A DNA stretch of 64,000 nucleotides from Marinomonas sp. IMCC 4694 (GTDB lineage: Bacteria; Pseudomonadota; Gammaproteobacteria; Pseudomonadales; Marinomonadaceae). How positions within the stretch are numbered: the first letter of the stretch is position 1; every line of letters begins with the position of its first letter. Location of the stretch: the NCBI RefSeq assembly GCF_008122525.1, contig NZ_VSRV01000001.1, positions 2,170,001 through 2,234,000 of the forward strand, read 5' to 3'. Below are positions 8,864-18,583 of this stretch, piece by piece. A program made the translations under genes and the position numbers. The notes under the pieces are model-generated. The model made no database searches. It worked only from the letters and a program-made list of their open reading frames with translations, and was not told the origin of the DNA.

Positions 8864-10757
8864 ATGCTGGCAAATCTCAGTTTCAGAACCAAGTTACTCT
8901 CATTACTTATTGCGGCTATTTTAGGGTTCGTCGTGGTTACTGCCGTGGCTTTGCAAGGTTTGAGCGTTCAAGAAGCCTCGTCTTCAAAATTTGAACGACT
9001 TACGAGTGTTGATAAACATCTCGCCACACTGAGCTTAACCTTGATGGAACAATATGAGTCTCTAACAGCCATTGATGACAGCAGTTACGAGGACTTTCTT
9101 GTTCAGCTTGAAGCGAGCGACATTAGCTTTATTGGAACATTGAATAAAGACATCGCTATACTTGTTGACCCTGAAGCAAAAAATAACACCCAAAATATTT
9201 CCGATGCTTTAGTGGTTTACAACGAGGCGCTTAAGCAGCTGGTAAACCAACGACAAAAAAGTAGGCTTTAATGGGTCTTCCGGTATGAAAGGTGAGATTT
9301 CTCAGCTTGGAGAAAAAGTCACCGCTGAAATTTCATTCCTAAGCTTAGTAAAACAAGAGTTTTTACCCGTTCGCGAAGCGGAAAAAAACTTTATTTTTGA
9401 GCCCACAGTAGAAAACAAAGCCACCTTTATGGATCGCTTTGACAAATTTTACAAGCGTGTGACCAACTTTGGCCTTGAAGAGCGTTTTGGTGAAGTCATC
9501 AAACAATACTTTACAGCGGTTGAACTTTTTGACACCGAAAATCAAAATCTCATTAATTTGCAGGCTGAATTTTCAGCAACAAAAAACACGTTTGGTCAAA
9601 CTCGCACAATCGCAGTCGATTACATGGGGAATGCCTTGGTTGAAGCTCGCCAGCAAGCCTCTTCTAGCTCTCAACAAGCAAGCATCAGTGTAATTATTGT
9701 CAGTATTGTTGTGACTGTGATTGCCGCTCTCATGATGATGGGTATTGGTGGCAGTGTGAATAAAACTCTTAACCAGATCATCAAAGATTTGGGCAAAGTG
9801 AAGGGGGGAGACCTGACCGCTCAATTGCATGTAAACAACAAACGTAACGACGAGTTTGACTCTTTATGCAGTTCTGTCAATGAAATGACAAATGGTCTTG
9901 GTACCGTTATCGGTGAAGTGGTCGTTACCACACAAGGCGTTAATAATATGGTCACCGAATTAAACACATCGGTCACCAACATCGCGAAAAGTAACCGTTC
10001 CATCAGCGAGCAAACAAACTCTTTGGCCGCAGCAACAGAGGAAATATCCACCACAATCTCTAGTATTTCCGACACAACCAGTGACTTAAGCAGTCAATCG
10101 CAACACACCTATGAGTCGGCGAAAATTGGGGCCGAAACGATCAAAAGCGCCCTGTCTAATTTGTCAAGCACCATCAGTGTGGTGAATAAAACAAGCGAGC
10201 AACTAAACGAGCTAGGTCAGCTGTCTAAAGACATTGATAATGTGATTGGCATGATCAACGATCTAGCTAATCAAACGAACCTTCTGGCACTTAATGCCGC
10301 CATCGAAGCCGCACGAGCCGGCGAAGCGGGCAGAGGGTTCTCTGTCGTAGCTGACGAGGTACGCTCTCTGGCTGAAAAAACAGTCGATGCCACTGCAAAA
10401 ATCACCAATATTGTCAGCACGATTCAATCCTCTACTCAAACCGCTATTGAAACCATGCACAATGGTCAAGAAAGTCTGCATGCGATAGAAGAGTACAGCG
10501 AGAAAGCCGAACTTGCGATTCGTGATATCGAGCAGAATGCTCAAACCAGCTCAGCGTCTTCAATCGATATGGCTCGCTCCATTCAGGAAGTGGCGAAAAC
10601 CGCTGTCCACATGAGCGAAGAAATGGACAAAATTGCTCAGCAGCTTCAAAGCGATACCAGCTTCATTATCAGTATTGAAGGTAATACTCGAGACATACAC
10701 AATCAAGTTAGCAGCCTAGATAAGAAAACCAGTGTATTTACTACTCGCTCATCGTAA
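8864..10757 (+). pseudogene. Methyl-accepting chemotaxis protein, broken by a +1 frameshift
   Basis: Two adjacent frames together encode one ordinary chemoreceptor. The first (8864-9271) has the N-terminal membrane helix LLSLLIAAILGFVVVTAVAL and the start of a periplasmic helical domain. The second continues that domain, then has the second membrane helix (about 9690-9750), a HAMP domain, and the signalling hairpin with NLLALNAAIEAARAGEAGRGF. The break falls in a run of six A at 9255-9260. Removing one A joins the frames through residues QRQKVGFNGSSGMKGEI without a gap. Either the receptor is inactive in this isolate, or the A-run is a slippage or sequencing error. The start at 8864 has CAGGA just upstream. 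A second ATG at 9285 could only make a receptor without its first membrane helix. Confidence 0.85.
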
Positions 10758-10830
10758 AGTGCTTCAAATATTTGACCTGATAAGACAAGTGTAAAATATG
10801 CCAGATCCCTTTTCCGTATCACGTAGAAAC

Positions 10831-10866
10831 AAAAAAACCGGCCTATAGTAAGGCCGGTTTTTTTGT
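10831..10866. terminator. Bidirectional intrinsic terminator between the chemoreceptor and gltX
   Basis: A CCGGCCT/AGGCCGG hairpin is flanked by a run of A on the left and a run of T on the right, so it can end transcription from both of the converging genes. Confidence 0.88.
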
Positions 10867-10882
10867 TATAAATACACCTTTT

Positions 10883-12364
10883 TTATAACGCTGCGAATTC
10901 TTTTTCCCAACGCTTTGCTTCTTTCTTAGAAGGCCCGCCCAATACATTGACGGCAGTACGCATACGAGCTCGAGAAATATCAGAGCCCAAAATCGCCATC
11001 GAATCAAACACAGACACCGACGCCGTTGACCCTGATATTGCGACAAATAAAGGGGCAAAGAAATCTTTGGGTTTAATGTCTAAAGACTGTGCCAACGTTT
11101 TCATCTCATTGAAGATGTTGTCTTTTTCCCACTGATTCAAAACCTCCAAACGCCACAAAGCAAATTGCATCCCTTTACGAAGTGTCTCTTCATCCATCTT
11201 GATCGATGCAAAATCGTCCTTCGTTACTGGTAACAACCCTTTTAGGAAAAAACCTGCGACATCCGCGACATCAGAAAAAGTTTCTACACGTGGAATCACC
11301 AGCGGCAAAATTTTCATTAAGTATTCAGGGTTCAAAGCCCATTCAACGTATTTTTGAGCGAACGTTTCTGCCGTTAAATTTTCGCGAATCCACATGCCGT
11401 TTAACCAGCTGAGTTTTTCAACATCAAACACCGGCCCACCTAAGGAAACACGCTGTATATCAAACTGCTCAATCATCTCATCAAGGGAGAACTTTTCACG
11501 TTCGTCCGGCATAGACCAACCCATACGACCTAGGTAATTAATCACCGCTTCCGACAGGTAACCCATGCGTTGATAGTACAAAATACTGGTCGGGTTTTTG
11601 CGCTTCGACAGTTTAGACTTGTCAGGATTACGCAATAACGGCATATGACATAACGTTGGCATATCCCAACCAAAATATTGATACAGCAAAATATGCTTAG
11701 GCGCTGAGTTAATCCATTCTTCACCCCGAATAACGTGGGTGATTTTCATTAAATGATCGTCTACTACATTCGCCAAATGGTACGTTGGCATGCCGTCGGC
11801 TTTTAGCAAGACCTGCATATCCACTTGAGACCAATCGATTTCAATGGTTCCACGTAGCATATCTTGAACGACACAAGTACCCTCTTCTGGAATTTTCATA
11901 CGAATGACATATGGAACACCCGCATCCAATTTTGCCTGCACTTCTTCTGGCGTTAAATTGAGCGCACGGCCATCGTACTTCTGCTGTATACCTTGTTCTT
12001 TCTGATCAAGGCGCATTTGATCCAACTCTTGTGTTGTTTCAAACGCATAAAAAGCATGGCCTTTTGCCACTAAATCAAGGGCATATTGGCCATAAATATC
12101 ACCCCGCTCACTTTGACGATAAGGGCCGTATTCACCACCCACGTCCGGTCCTTCAGCCCAATCTAACCCCAACCAACGCAAAGCATCCAGAATCATTTTT
12201 TCTGATTCTGGTGTACTGCGGGTTTGATCTGTGTCTTCAATTCGTAAAATGAATTTACCTCCCATTTTACGGGCAAACGCCATATTAAATAAGGCAATGT
12301 ATGCCGTACCAACATGCGGGTCGCCGGTAGGAGATGGTGCAATACGTGTTCTAACCTCTGACAT
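10883..12364 (-). CDS. gltX: Glutamyl-tRNA synthetase
   Basis: This is a 493-residue class I aminoacyl-tRNA synthetase that charges tRNA-Glu. The HIGH-type motif is PSPTGDPHVGTAY at about residues 10-22 and the KMSKS-type motif is KLSKRK. The sequence RIEDTDQTRS, typical of GluRS/GlnRS, follows the first motif. The length is normal for a discriminating bacterial GltX. On the minus strand a TATAAT (plus bases 12400-12405) lies about 35 bases upstream of the start codon and is a likely -10 element. The gene converges on the frameshifted chemoreceptor and shares its terminator. Confidence 0.95.
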   Translation of the reverse strand: MSEVRTRIAPSPTGDPHVGTAYIALFNMAFARKMGGKFILRIEDTDQTRSTPESEKMILDALRWLGLDWAEGPDVGGEYGPYRQSERGDIYGQYALDLVAKGHAFYAFETTQELDQMRLDQKEQGIQQKYDGRALNLTPEEVQAKLDAGVPYVIRMKIPEEGTCVVQDMLRGTIEIDWSQVDMQVLLKADGMPTYHLANVVDDHLMKITHVIRGEEWINSAPKHILLYQYFGWDMPTLCHMPLLRNPDKSKLSKRKNPTSILYYQRMGYLSEAVINYLGRMGWSMPDEREKFSLDEMIEQFDIQRVSLGGPVFDVEKLSWLNGMWIRENLTAETFAQKYVEWALNPEYLMKILPLVIPRVETFSDVADVAGFFLKGLLPVTKDDFASIKMDEETLRKGMQFALWRLEVLNQWEKDNIFNEMKTLAQSLDIKPKDFFAPLFVAISGSTASVSVFDSMAILGSDISRARMRTAVNVLGGPSKKEAKRWEKEFAAL

Positions 12365-12723
12365 AAAAATCTCTTTTATCTGTTATCTAACATGTTGCTA
12401 TTATAGGCTTTCTCACCGTCCACGGGTAAGAGGCCTGAATTATATTTTCAATTAACCATTTTACGACACTCTTTGTTAAACATAAGCCATGAACAAAATT
12501 ATTCATAAAAGCCCTGACTTAGAGCACTGCCCTACCGCACTCGCACTTAAATAATGCACTGAATATCACACCCTAAAGTACACAAAATAAACCCTATACA
12601 TAACATAAGGTTACATGCCTTTAATATCAATTAAAGGATTAGCGCAGCGCATTTTATGGTCTGCAAATTGCAAGTTACAATGCAATGCAATTGACCTATC
12701 AATAAGTAAACTGGGGATTTTTT
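12365..12723. other. Intergenic region between divergent gltX and chemoreceptor genes
   Basis: This 359-bp AT-rich spacer carries a minus-strand TATAAT at 12400-12405, the probable gltX -10. The chemoreceptor's ribosome site (GGGGA, 12712-12716) is at the right end. I saw no tRNA, no convincing hairpin and no coding frame. Confidence 0.5.
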
Positions 12724-13887
12724 ATGATACTGATGCCAGGCACAATCTTAATGGCGGCACTGCCTTATTACGCCCGCCTGATAATGGTTATTACACTGGG
12801 CGTTGTTTCAGTTATTGTTACCGTCATACCCCCTTTTAAACAACATGCTCAGATCATCAATCCATTATGCACGCTATTGTTGGTCTATTTTTCCCTCTCA
12901 TCCAGCGCACTCACAAAACAACGCGTAAAAGAATTTTGTAAGAACTTAACCAATATAAAATCCACCACAGTGATTAAGCTGTCCTCCAATGATGGCGAGT
13001 TCAATCGCTTGGCAAATCACATAAACGCCTTACTTAGATCCTTAAACAGACAAAATAACCTACTAAGCAGCTGCTCAAAGGAAACACAATACACCGCCAA
13101 GGAGCTTCAAAACTCCTCAAACAGCGTTGCACGAGGGGCAAACGAGGAATACCAAGCACTGGAGGCCTTGTTGGTTACCAGTAAGGAAATGAGTGAAACC
13201 GTAAAGAGCATCCTGTCTCGCATTAAAGCAACGTCCATCACGGCGAATCAAACTCGGCAACAATCTGAAGAAGGTCAAACGGCACTCAACGACCTGCAAC
13301 AACATATTGACAGCATGCGGTCAAAAGTTATTGATAATCAGGCGCAAATGACTCAGCTCATTAAAGTGACACAAGACATCAGCCATTTTGTAAATACCAT
13401 TGAACAGATCACGTCGCAAATTAACTTAGTGTCCTTAAATGCCGCCATCGAGGCGGCACGCGCAGGAGAAGCCGGTCGAGGCTTTGCAGTGGTGGCAAAT
13501 GAGGTAAGGCATTTGGCTGAAAATACAGATAAAACAGCGCAAGATATTCGGTTACTGGTGTCGTCTATTGCGTACCAAGTTCAGCATTCAGAAAAAACCA
13601 GTATGGAATTAATGTCATACTCAAACAGCGTAACAGAAGGCTCTAATAAGGCAGCGTCTGCTTTAATAGCGATTCATTCAGCCGCTCATTCAACCCAACA
13701 AGAAGTCCAACATTCCACGGATTTAATTCACACCTTTGATGTTGCAAACACAGAACTATGCACCCGATTACAACACATTGCCCTCGTCAGCGAACAACAT
13801 AGCCAAGCCAGTAAAGACACAAAAGACATGGTGAAGTACATGGAGTGGCTTTCTTCCCGTTTGGAGCAAAAGGAAACAAATATATGA
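12724..13887 (+). CDS. Methyl-accepting chemotaxis protein without a periplasmic sensor
   Basis: This is a 387-residue chemoreceptor. It has two closely spaced N-terminal hydrophobic segments (about residues 14-37 and 44-60) with almost no periplasmic loop, and then goes nearly straight into the cytoplasmic signalling domain. The hairpin tip region QINLVSLNAAIEAARAGEAGRGFAVVANEVRHLAE is complete, so it should still bind CheA/CheW. No clear HAMP domain is visible. The GGGGA ribosome site supports the start. Its last codons overlap the next gene in ATGA, so the two are translationally coupled. The missing sensor domain suggests that the partner protein supplies it, or that it senses inside the cell or membrane. 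Confidence 0.85.
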   Translation: MILMPGTILMAALPYYARLIMVITLGVVSVIVTVIPPFKQHAQIINPLCTLLLVYFSLSSSALTKQRVKEFCKNLTNIKSTTVIKLSSNDGEFNRLANHINALLRSLNRQNNLLSSCSKETQYTAKELQNSSNSVARGANEEYQALEALLVTSKEMSETVKSILSRIKATSITANQTRQQSEEGQTALNDLQQHIDSMRSKVIDNQAQMTQLIKVTQDISHFVNTIEQITSQINLVSLNAAIEAARAGEAGRGFAVVANEVRHLAENTDKTAQDIRLLVSSIAYQVQHSEKTSMELMSYSNSVTEGSNKAASALIAIHSAAHSTQQEVQHSTDLIHTFDVANTELCTRLQHIALVSEQHSQASKDTKDMVKYMEWLSSRLEQKETNI

Positions 13888-14702
13888 GCGTAATTAGCCT
13901 TTTTATAGTGGTCTGCATTGCCATTTTAACGCTCGCAATCAGTCGTCAAATATGGGCAAAAAAAGCTTTCAAACAACGGTCCCTGTCCGGTATTTCAGGC
14001 ATCTTGCTGTTTATAAAGCTGATTAAAATAACGCAACAACATCGAGGAATGCATTCTGGTTTTTTGAGTGGGAACCATGACTGCAAGGAAAAGCTTAACC
14101 AGCTGGAATTAGGCATTGATCAGCTATACAAAAGCTTGCTAGCTTTTGAAACGCTCCACGCATACCCAGCGTCTCGAAGCGTTCAATATCCTATCAAACA
14201 ATGGCAGCGTTTGATGCATCACCACACCCTTAGCAGCGCCGAGAGCTTTCAACTTCATTCGGGATTAATCGCCCGTCAACTTGACGCGATTTGGGACATG
14301 TCCGACGAATTTTCTCTCACGTCTCATCCACACGAAAACATTCGCGATGCCGCTAAACAACTGGTTAAAACACTGCCTGAATTAGCGGAATCCGTAGGTC
14401 AAGTTCGCGCACTGTGTATGCAGATTGCTTCTAAGCACGAAATGAGAGCCGATAAAAAGCTGCAGCTTGTGTTCACCTTAGGAAAAATAGAAGACCACAT
14501 CAAGACGCTCATCACCCCTTTACCTTCATTATGCAATGAACGACTTAACCAATTTATAAGCAACATTAACCGTCACATTCAAAACTCAACCCTCGATAAA
14601 GAAAACCCCGATATTCTTTTTGAACAAGCCACTCAGGTGATCGATGAAATTTATGACTTCATTTTTATAGGCTTTAAAACACTGGAAGATGACATTAGCT
14701 AA
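13884..14702 (+). CDS. Membrane-anchored helical protein, possible NIT-like sensor partner of the chemoreceptor
   Basis: This encodes 272 residues with one N-terminal membrane helix (SVISLFIVVCIAILTLAI) and a long all-helical remainder. It starts at the ATG of an ATGA overlap with the chemoreceptor gene, with AGGA upstream. The stretch KITQQHRGMHSGFLSG looks like the LQxERGxS motif that opens nitrate/nitrite-sensing (NIT) domains. That resemblance was judged by eye and is weak. If correct, this protein would be a separately encoded sensor for the receptor before it. It has no signalling domain of its own. It may also be an unrelated helical coiled-coil protein. Confidence 0.5.
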   Translation: MSVISLFIVVCIAILTLAISRQIWAKKAFKQRSLSGISGILLFIKLIKITQQHRGMHSGFLSGNHDCKEKLNQLELGIDQLYKSLLAFETLHAYPASRSVQYPIKQWQRLMHHHTLSSAESFQLHSGLIARQLDAIWDMSDEFSLTSHPHENIRDAAKQLVKTLPELAESVGQVRALCMQIASKHEMRADKKLQLVFTLGKIEDHIKTLITPLPSLCNERLNQFISNINRHIQNSTLDKENPDILFEQATQVIDEIYDFIFIGFKTLEDDIS

Positions 14703-14704
14703 AC

Positions 14705-15496
14705 TCATGGTCTTTGTCTCGTCGTGTAACGCAACTGAGACAAGCGCACGCCAATATCCACGTCGGTTTTTAGAGCCACCAGTGACCTCGATAAAAGACA
14801 TTGATCGTAACCGCCCGCCAACAACGATTGGCTACGTTCCGACAAACTGGAGGCGTTCGCATAAATAGACTCAATGGTTGGGTGTTGGGCAATAATACTC
14901 TGAGCCGTTTTAGGACCAATGCCTTTCACCCCGGGGATTTTATTGGTTGCATCACCAACAAGCGCCCAATAATCCGTGAGCTGATGGGGCTCTACACCGT
15001 ATTTACCGGGAACCCAAGCTTTGTCATAGCCTAATTTTGCAAAGTAATCATACTGCAAAATATGACTGTCGCTTAATAACTGAGTAAAACCTTTGTCGGT
15101 CGACACTATGTAGGATTTAATGCCATTTAACGCGGCCTTTACCGCGAGCGTAGCGATAAGATCGTCGGCTTCCCAACCATCTAGCCTTAAGCATGGCAAA
15201 TGATTAAACCGAAACACTCGGGCAAAATCTGGCAAGGCCTCTAGTAAGCCATCATCCATCGGCACGCGGCCCAACTTGTATTCAGGAAAAACATGATGTC
15301 GCCATGTTTTTCCACTGGCGTCAAACACGACCACGGCGTAAGTCGGATCAAATTGCTGGGTCAGTTTGGACAAGGCATCGATCGCGATACTTTGGGTGCG
15401 CTCAATACGCCGCAACGCATCTTGCTCTGATTCTAGCGCCGCATATTGACGCCGAATGAGATTCAAACCATCAACAATGAGTAATTTTTTATTCAC
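14705..15496 (-). CDS. xni: Xni/ExoIX-type flap endonuclease-like protein
   Basis: This is a 263-residue protein of the 5'-3' exonuclease/FEN family, similar to the small N-terminal-type domain of DNA polymerase I and to E. coli Xni (YgdG). Acidic metal-binding positions are visible in VDGLNLIRR, VVFDASGKTWRH, LDGWEADDLIATLA and VSTDKGFTQLL. The helix-hairpin-helix segment GVKGIGPKTAQSII follows. The length fits Xni. It converges on the helical protein gene with 2 bp between stop codons. It probably acts on branched DNA ends, though members of this subfamily often lack one metal site and have weak activity. Confidence 0.85.
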   Translation of the reverse strand: MNKKLLIVDGLNLIRRQYAALESEQDALRRIERTQSIAIDALSKLTQQFDPTYAVVVFDASGKTWRHHVFPEYKLGRVPMDDGLLEALPDFARVFRFNHLPCLRLDGWEADDLIATLAVKAALNGIKSYIVSTDKGFTQLLSDSHILQYDYFAKLGYDKAWVPGKYGVEPHQLTDYWALVGDATNKIPGVKGIGPKTAQSIIAQHPTIESIYANASSLSERSQSLLAGGYDQCLLSRSLVALKTDVDIGVRLSQLRYTTRQRP

Positions 15497-15655
15497 ACCA
15501 AGCCCTTATTTTTACGCCATTGCGCTTCGAGAACATCAATATAATAGGGTAACATGTGTCTACACTCATCACGACAACTTGTGACACTGGCCATTTGTCA
15601 CACTGATGAGTTATGAGGTCATAGTGATCGAGTAAAAAAACGAAAGGATTTGATA

Positions 15656-16921
15656 ATGAAACAATATTCTGATTATTGTTATGCTAAAGCGACCTGGGCC
15701 ACCCTGGTAAAACTCACATGCTTACCACTTGCTTTTTTATCGGCCGCCACGGCCGCCGCCCCTATCAGCGCAGTGATTGGTTTCAATAACAGCCAAGTCA
15801 CTGAACACAATCACACCCTCACATTACAGCCCAACCCTGGTACTTTATTGCCCCTTACTGAACACTTCCCCCCAATTTTGAACCTACAAACCAGCGCAGA
15901 ATCACATTGGCTGAATGAAATCGCCAAAAAAGTCAGCGTCGAACACAAACAAAGAGCGCTTCAGTACACTGGCACATTACTCCGTATCGAGCACTCTTCG
16001 CGGTCGTTTCAACTCTTAACCGATGACCGAACTCTTACTTTACCAATGGATGATTTTTATCTCATCCCTTCAGCATCATCCACAAAATCGACCTTACAAA
16101 AAGGCGACTCGTATCCTGTAAGCTATCAAACCAACCAACTATTTTGGCGCCCTCAGCTGAGTTTTATCTTCGAGGAAGACCAAGTCACTTTGTCTCAACA
16201 GGCCTTGATCAGCAATCAATCCGATACTCCAATAGACATCCAAAACAGCCTATTGCATCATTCTAGCAACACCACTGAGCGACTTTTTAAAACAGAGCGC
16301 AGCCTTATGGCAATGAGCGATGCCTCACCTAAAGTACGCTACCAAGACAACGAAATCAGCTACTCAATAGGCACTCCCCCTTTATCGGTAGCACCCTATT
16401 CGAGCTCACTGATCGCATTACCCAGCCACCGCAGCAAGATAGAAAAGCAAACGCATCAAGCCAATGTGCGCACGTACAATCATAACCAAAGTAATATAGA
16501 ACTTAATTTCACCCATACTGTGCTGTTTTCATTGCAACAAGATGGCTTACCAGGGGAATACAACACCTTTTGGAAAAGAGACAATCTATTGCTTCCTGGT
16601 GATTCTGTGGCATTAAAAACCGTTCGCAAAGACGCACGCGTTAGTGTATCTACCGGTAACAGCCAAGACATTACAGGCCGCTTTACCTTGATTAACGCCT
16701 CTTCACAAAAACAACCAAGCACACAAACATGGCAAGTCGACATTGAAAACCACTCAAGTCAAACACAGCAATATTCCATTGAACACCAGACCAATGAGCT
16801 CATTGAATCTTTCGAAGGGATAGGGCTAACGAAAGTAAATGCGAACAGCATAACGCTGGAGGGAAAAATACTCGCCAATGCAAAGAAAACCGTTACCTAC
16901 CAACTGGTACTAAAAGAGTAA
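15656..16921 (+). CDS. Exported protein of unknown function
   Basis: This encodes about 421 residues that I do not recognise with confidence. The N-terminus has a basic start, a hydrophobic core (LVKLTCLPLAFLSAATAAA) and a likely signal-peptidase I site after AAA, so it should reach the periplasm. The mature part is rich in Ser, Thr, Gln and Asn and alternates short polar and hydrophobic stretches, suggesting mostly beta structure. Cys is nearly absent. Long segments recall the DUF4139-type beta domains, which is only an impression. I chose ATG 15656 because AAAGGA lies seven bases before it. It stands as a single gene between xni and tolC. Confidence 0.6.
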   Translation: MKQYSDYCYAKATWATLVKLTCLPLAFLSAATAAAPISAVIGFNNSQVTEHNHTLTLQPNPGTLLPLTEHFPPILNLQTSAESHWLNEIAKKVSVEHKQRALQYTGTLLRIEHSSRSFQLLTDDRTLTLPMDDFYLIPSASSTKSTLQKGDSYPVSYQTNQLFWRPQLSFIFEEDQVTLSQQALISNQSDTPIDIQNSLLHHSSNTTERLFKTERSLMAMSDASPKVRYQDNEISYSIGTPPLSVAPYSSSLIALPSHRSKIEKQTHQANVRTYNHNQSNIELNFTHTVLFSLQQDGLPGEYNTFWKRDNLLLPGDSVALKTVRKDARVSVSTGNSQDITGRFTLINASSQKQPSTQTWQVDIENHSSQTQQYSIEHQTNELIESFEGIGLTKVNANSITLEGKILANAKKTVTYQLVLKE

Positions 16922-17150
16922 CAGTCACATAAAAACAAACCAGGAAGGCCGCCAATACAGGACAAAAAAAACCATCATGTTAAAAACATTTGGTGCTTGC
17001 AGAAACTTTCCTTAATAAGAACCAAATATCACGCTTTCGTTATGATATGGTCAACAGTCATAATAGATATAGCAAGAATGGCACTGCCACAAGCGAAAAA
17101 CTTGGGGTAGTATTATAACTATATTTCATACTACGAGCCCACAGAGATCT

Positions 17151-18473
17151 ATGAAAAAGCATATTATACCCTCAATCCTCGCTGCAGTTGTTCTAAGCAG
17201 TTCCGCTGCCCACGCAGACAGCCTCTACGAAGTGTACAAGTTGGCGAAACAGCACGACCCAGGTTTGCGTGCCGCCGCCGCAAGCTACCAAGCCCAAAAA
17301 GAAGGAGTCACCGTCACCAAAGGAAATCTATACCCCAAAATCAGCTTTAGCGGTAATTTAGGGTACGATAACATTGACAACCCTTCCAGTGACTACAGCA
17401 ACACATCTAACACTCTGGCACTGTCGCTGAATTACCCTATTTACTCACCGGCGCTTAATTACGCCGTCGATGCTGTCGAGTTAGGCTCACAAAGTGCGGG
17501 AGTCAGCTTTACAAATGCTGAAGAAGATTTAGCCTTGACGACGCTAACCGAATACTTCAAATTGTTGATCGCGCAGTCAACCCTGAAAACGACACAAGCC
17601 TTAGTCAAGAGCACCGAGAGCCAACTGGACCGTGCCAAAAAGCAATATGAAGTGGGTTTGGCGTCCATTACTGACCTGCAAGACGCGCAAGCAGAATACG
17701 ATTCTGTGCGTGTGACTGAATTAAGTGCGCGTTCTGACGTGTCTTACGCTCAAAAAGCCTTATTCCAACGAACAGGTCAAGAAATAACCCATGTTCCAGA
17801 ACTGTCTAAAGACTTCCCCATTCGTCTTGATCCGGGTATGACCGTTGATTCACTGATCTCTAAAGCGCAACGCGACAACAAAGATTTGCAAATTTTAGAC
17901 ATCGCGGTCAAAAGCGCCGAAAACAACATCAGCATCCAAAAATCTAACGGTCGATCCCCTACGGTCTCGATTACGGGTTCTTTATCTCGCAAAGATAATA
18001 ATTTCAGTAGTGGCACAACAAACGCCGATGGCGTGACCAATACGTCTTCTGTTGCTCTAGGCGTCAGCATTCCGCTTTACAGTGGCGGCGCCATTGAGGC
18101 ATCGGTTCGCCAAGCGACGGCGCAAGCTCAATCGGCCTCAGAACAAAGAGCCGGTTCGTTGCAAAGAATTGAACTGAATATTCGTAGCCTTTATCTTGAT
18201 CTTCAAACCGCCGTTGCTCAAATCGACGCTCAACAGCAGTTGATTCGCTCTCGTAATAGCGCGTTAGAAGCAACAAAAGCTGGCTACGATGTTGGGACAC
18301 GTAATCTAGTTGAATTATTAGATGCCCAATCTAATCTTTATAATGCCCAAAATACATACGAGCAATACCGCTACAACTTTGTACTTAAAAAACTCAGCCT
18401 ATTGGAAACAACAGGCGACTTGGATGAAGCTGAAATCAAAGCACTAGATCAATGGCTTGTGATTAAACAGTGA
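17151..18473 (+). CDS. tolC: TolC-family outer-membrane channel
   Basis: This is a 440-residue TolC-type outer-membrane factor. It forms the trimeric exit duct for type I secretion and RND/ABC efflux pumps. A signal peptide (MKKHIIPSILAAVVLSSSAAHA) precedes the mature start DSLYEVYKLAKQHDP, which matches TolC N-termini. The two internal repeats are visible: each has a beta strand (ISFSGNLG; VSITGSLS) and long helices, with SITDLQDAQAEYDSVR and NLVELLDAQSNLYNAQ as equivalent helix ends. The length is normal. It has no adjacent pump genes, as for E. coli tolC, so it probably serves several pumps. A strong terminator follows. Confidence 0.92.
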   Translation: MKKHIIPSILAAVVLSSSAAHADSLYEVYKLAKQHDPGLRAAAASYQAQKEGVTVTKGNLYPKISFSGNLGYDNIDNPSSDYSNTSNTLALSLNYPIYSPALNYAVDAVELGSQSAGVSFTNAEEDLALTTLTEYFKLLIAQSTLKTTQALVKSTESQLDRAKKQYEVGLASITDLQDAQAEYDSVRVTELSARSDVSYAQKALFQRTGQEITHVPELSKDFPIRLDPGMTVDSLISKAQRDNKDLQILDIAVKSAENNISIQKSNGRSPTVSITGSLSRKDNNFSSGTTNADGVTNTSSVALGVSIPLYSGGAIEASVRQATAQAQSASEQRAGSLQRIELNIRSLYLDLQTAVAQIDAQQQLIRSRNSALEATKAGYDVGTRNLVELLDAQSNLYNAQNTYEQYRYNFVLKKLSLLETTGDLDEAEIKALDQWLVIKQ

Positions 18474-18504
18474 ACCAACGATTACTTTGATGCCATAAAT
18501 GAGC

Positions 18505-18539
18505 AAAAAACCGTAAAACTGTGTTTTACGGTTTTTTTT
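18505..18539 (+). terminator. Intrinsic terminator of tolC
   Basis: The inverted repeat CCGTAAAAC/GTTTTACGG is followed by eight T and preceded by six A. It lies 30 bases after the tolC stop and may also serve the converging aminopeptidase gene. Confidence 0.9.
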
Positions 18540-18583
18540 GCTTCTAAAGACGTCCCCCTAGCCACCGACTAAGCTTACGCCAT

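Noticed and set aside
9254..9262. A programmed -1 frameshift at the A6-G run in the chemoreceptor.
   Set aside because: The AAAAAAG heptamer is not in the needed phase, and the shift required is +1 (or -2), not -1.
12500..12560. A possible tRNA-like segment upstream of the chemoreceptor gene.
   Set aside because: No acceptor stem, T-loop GTTCGA-type sequence or CCA end could be found on either strand.
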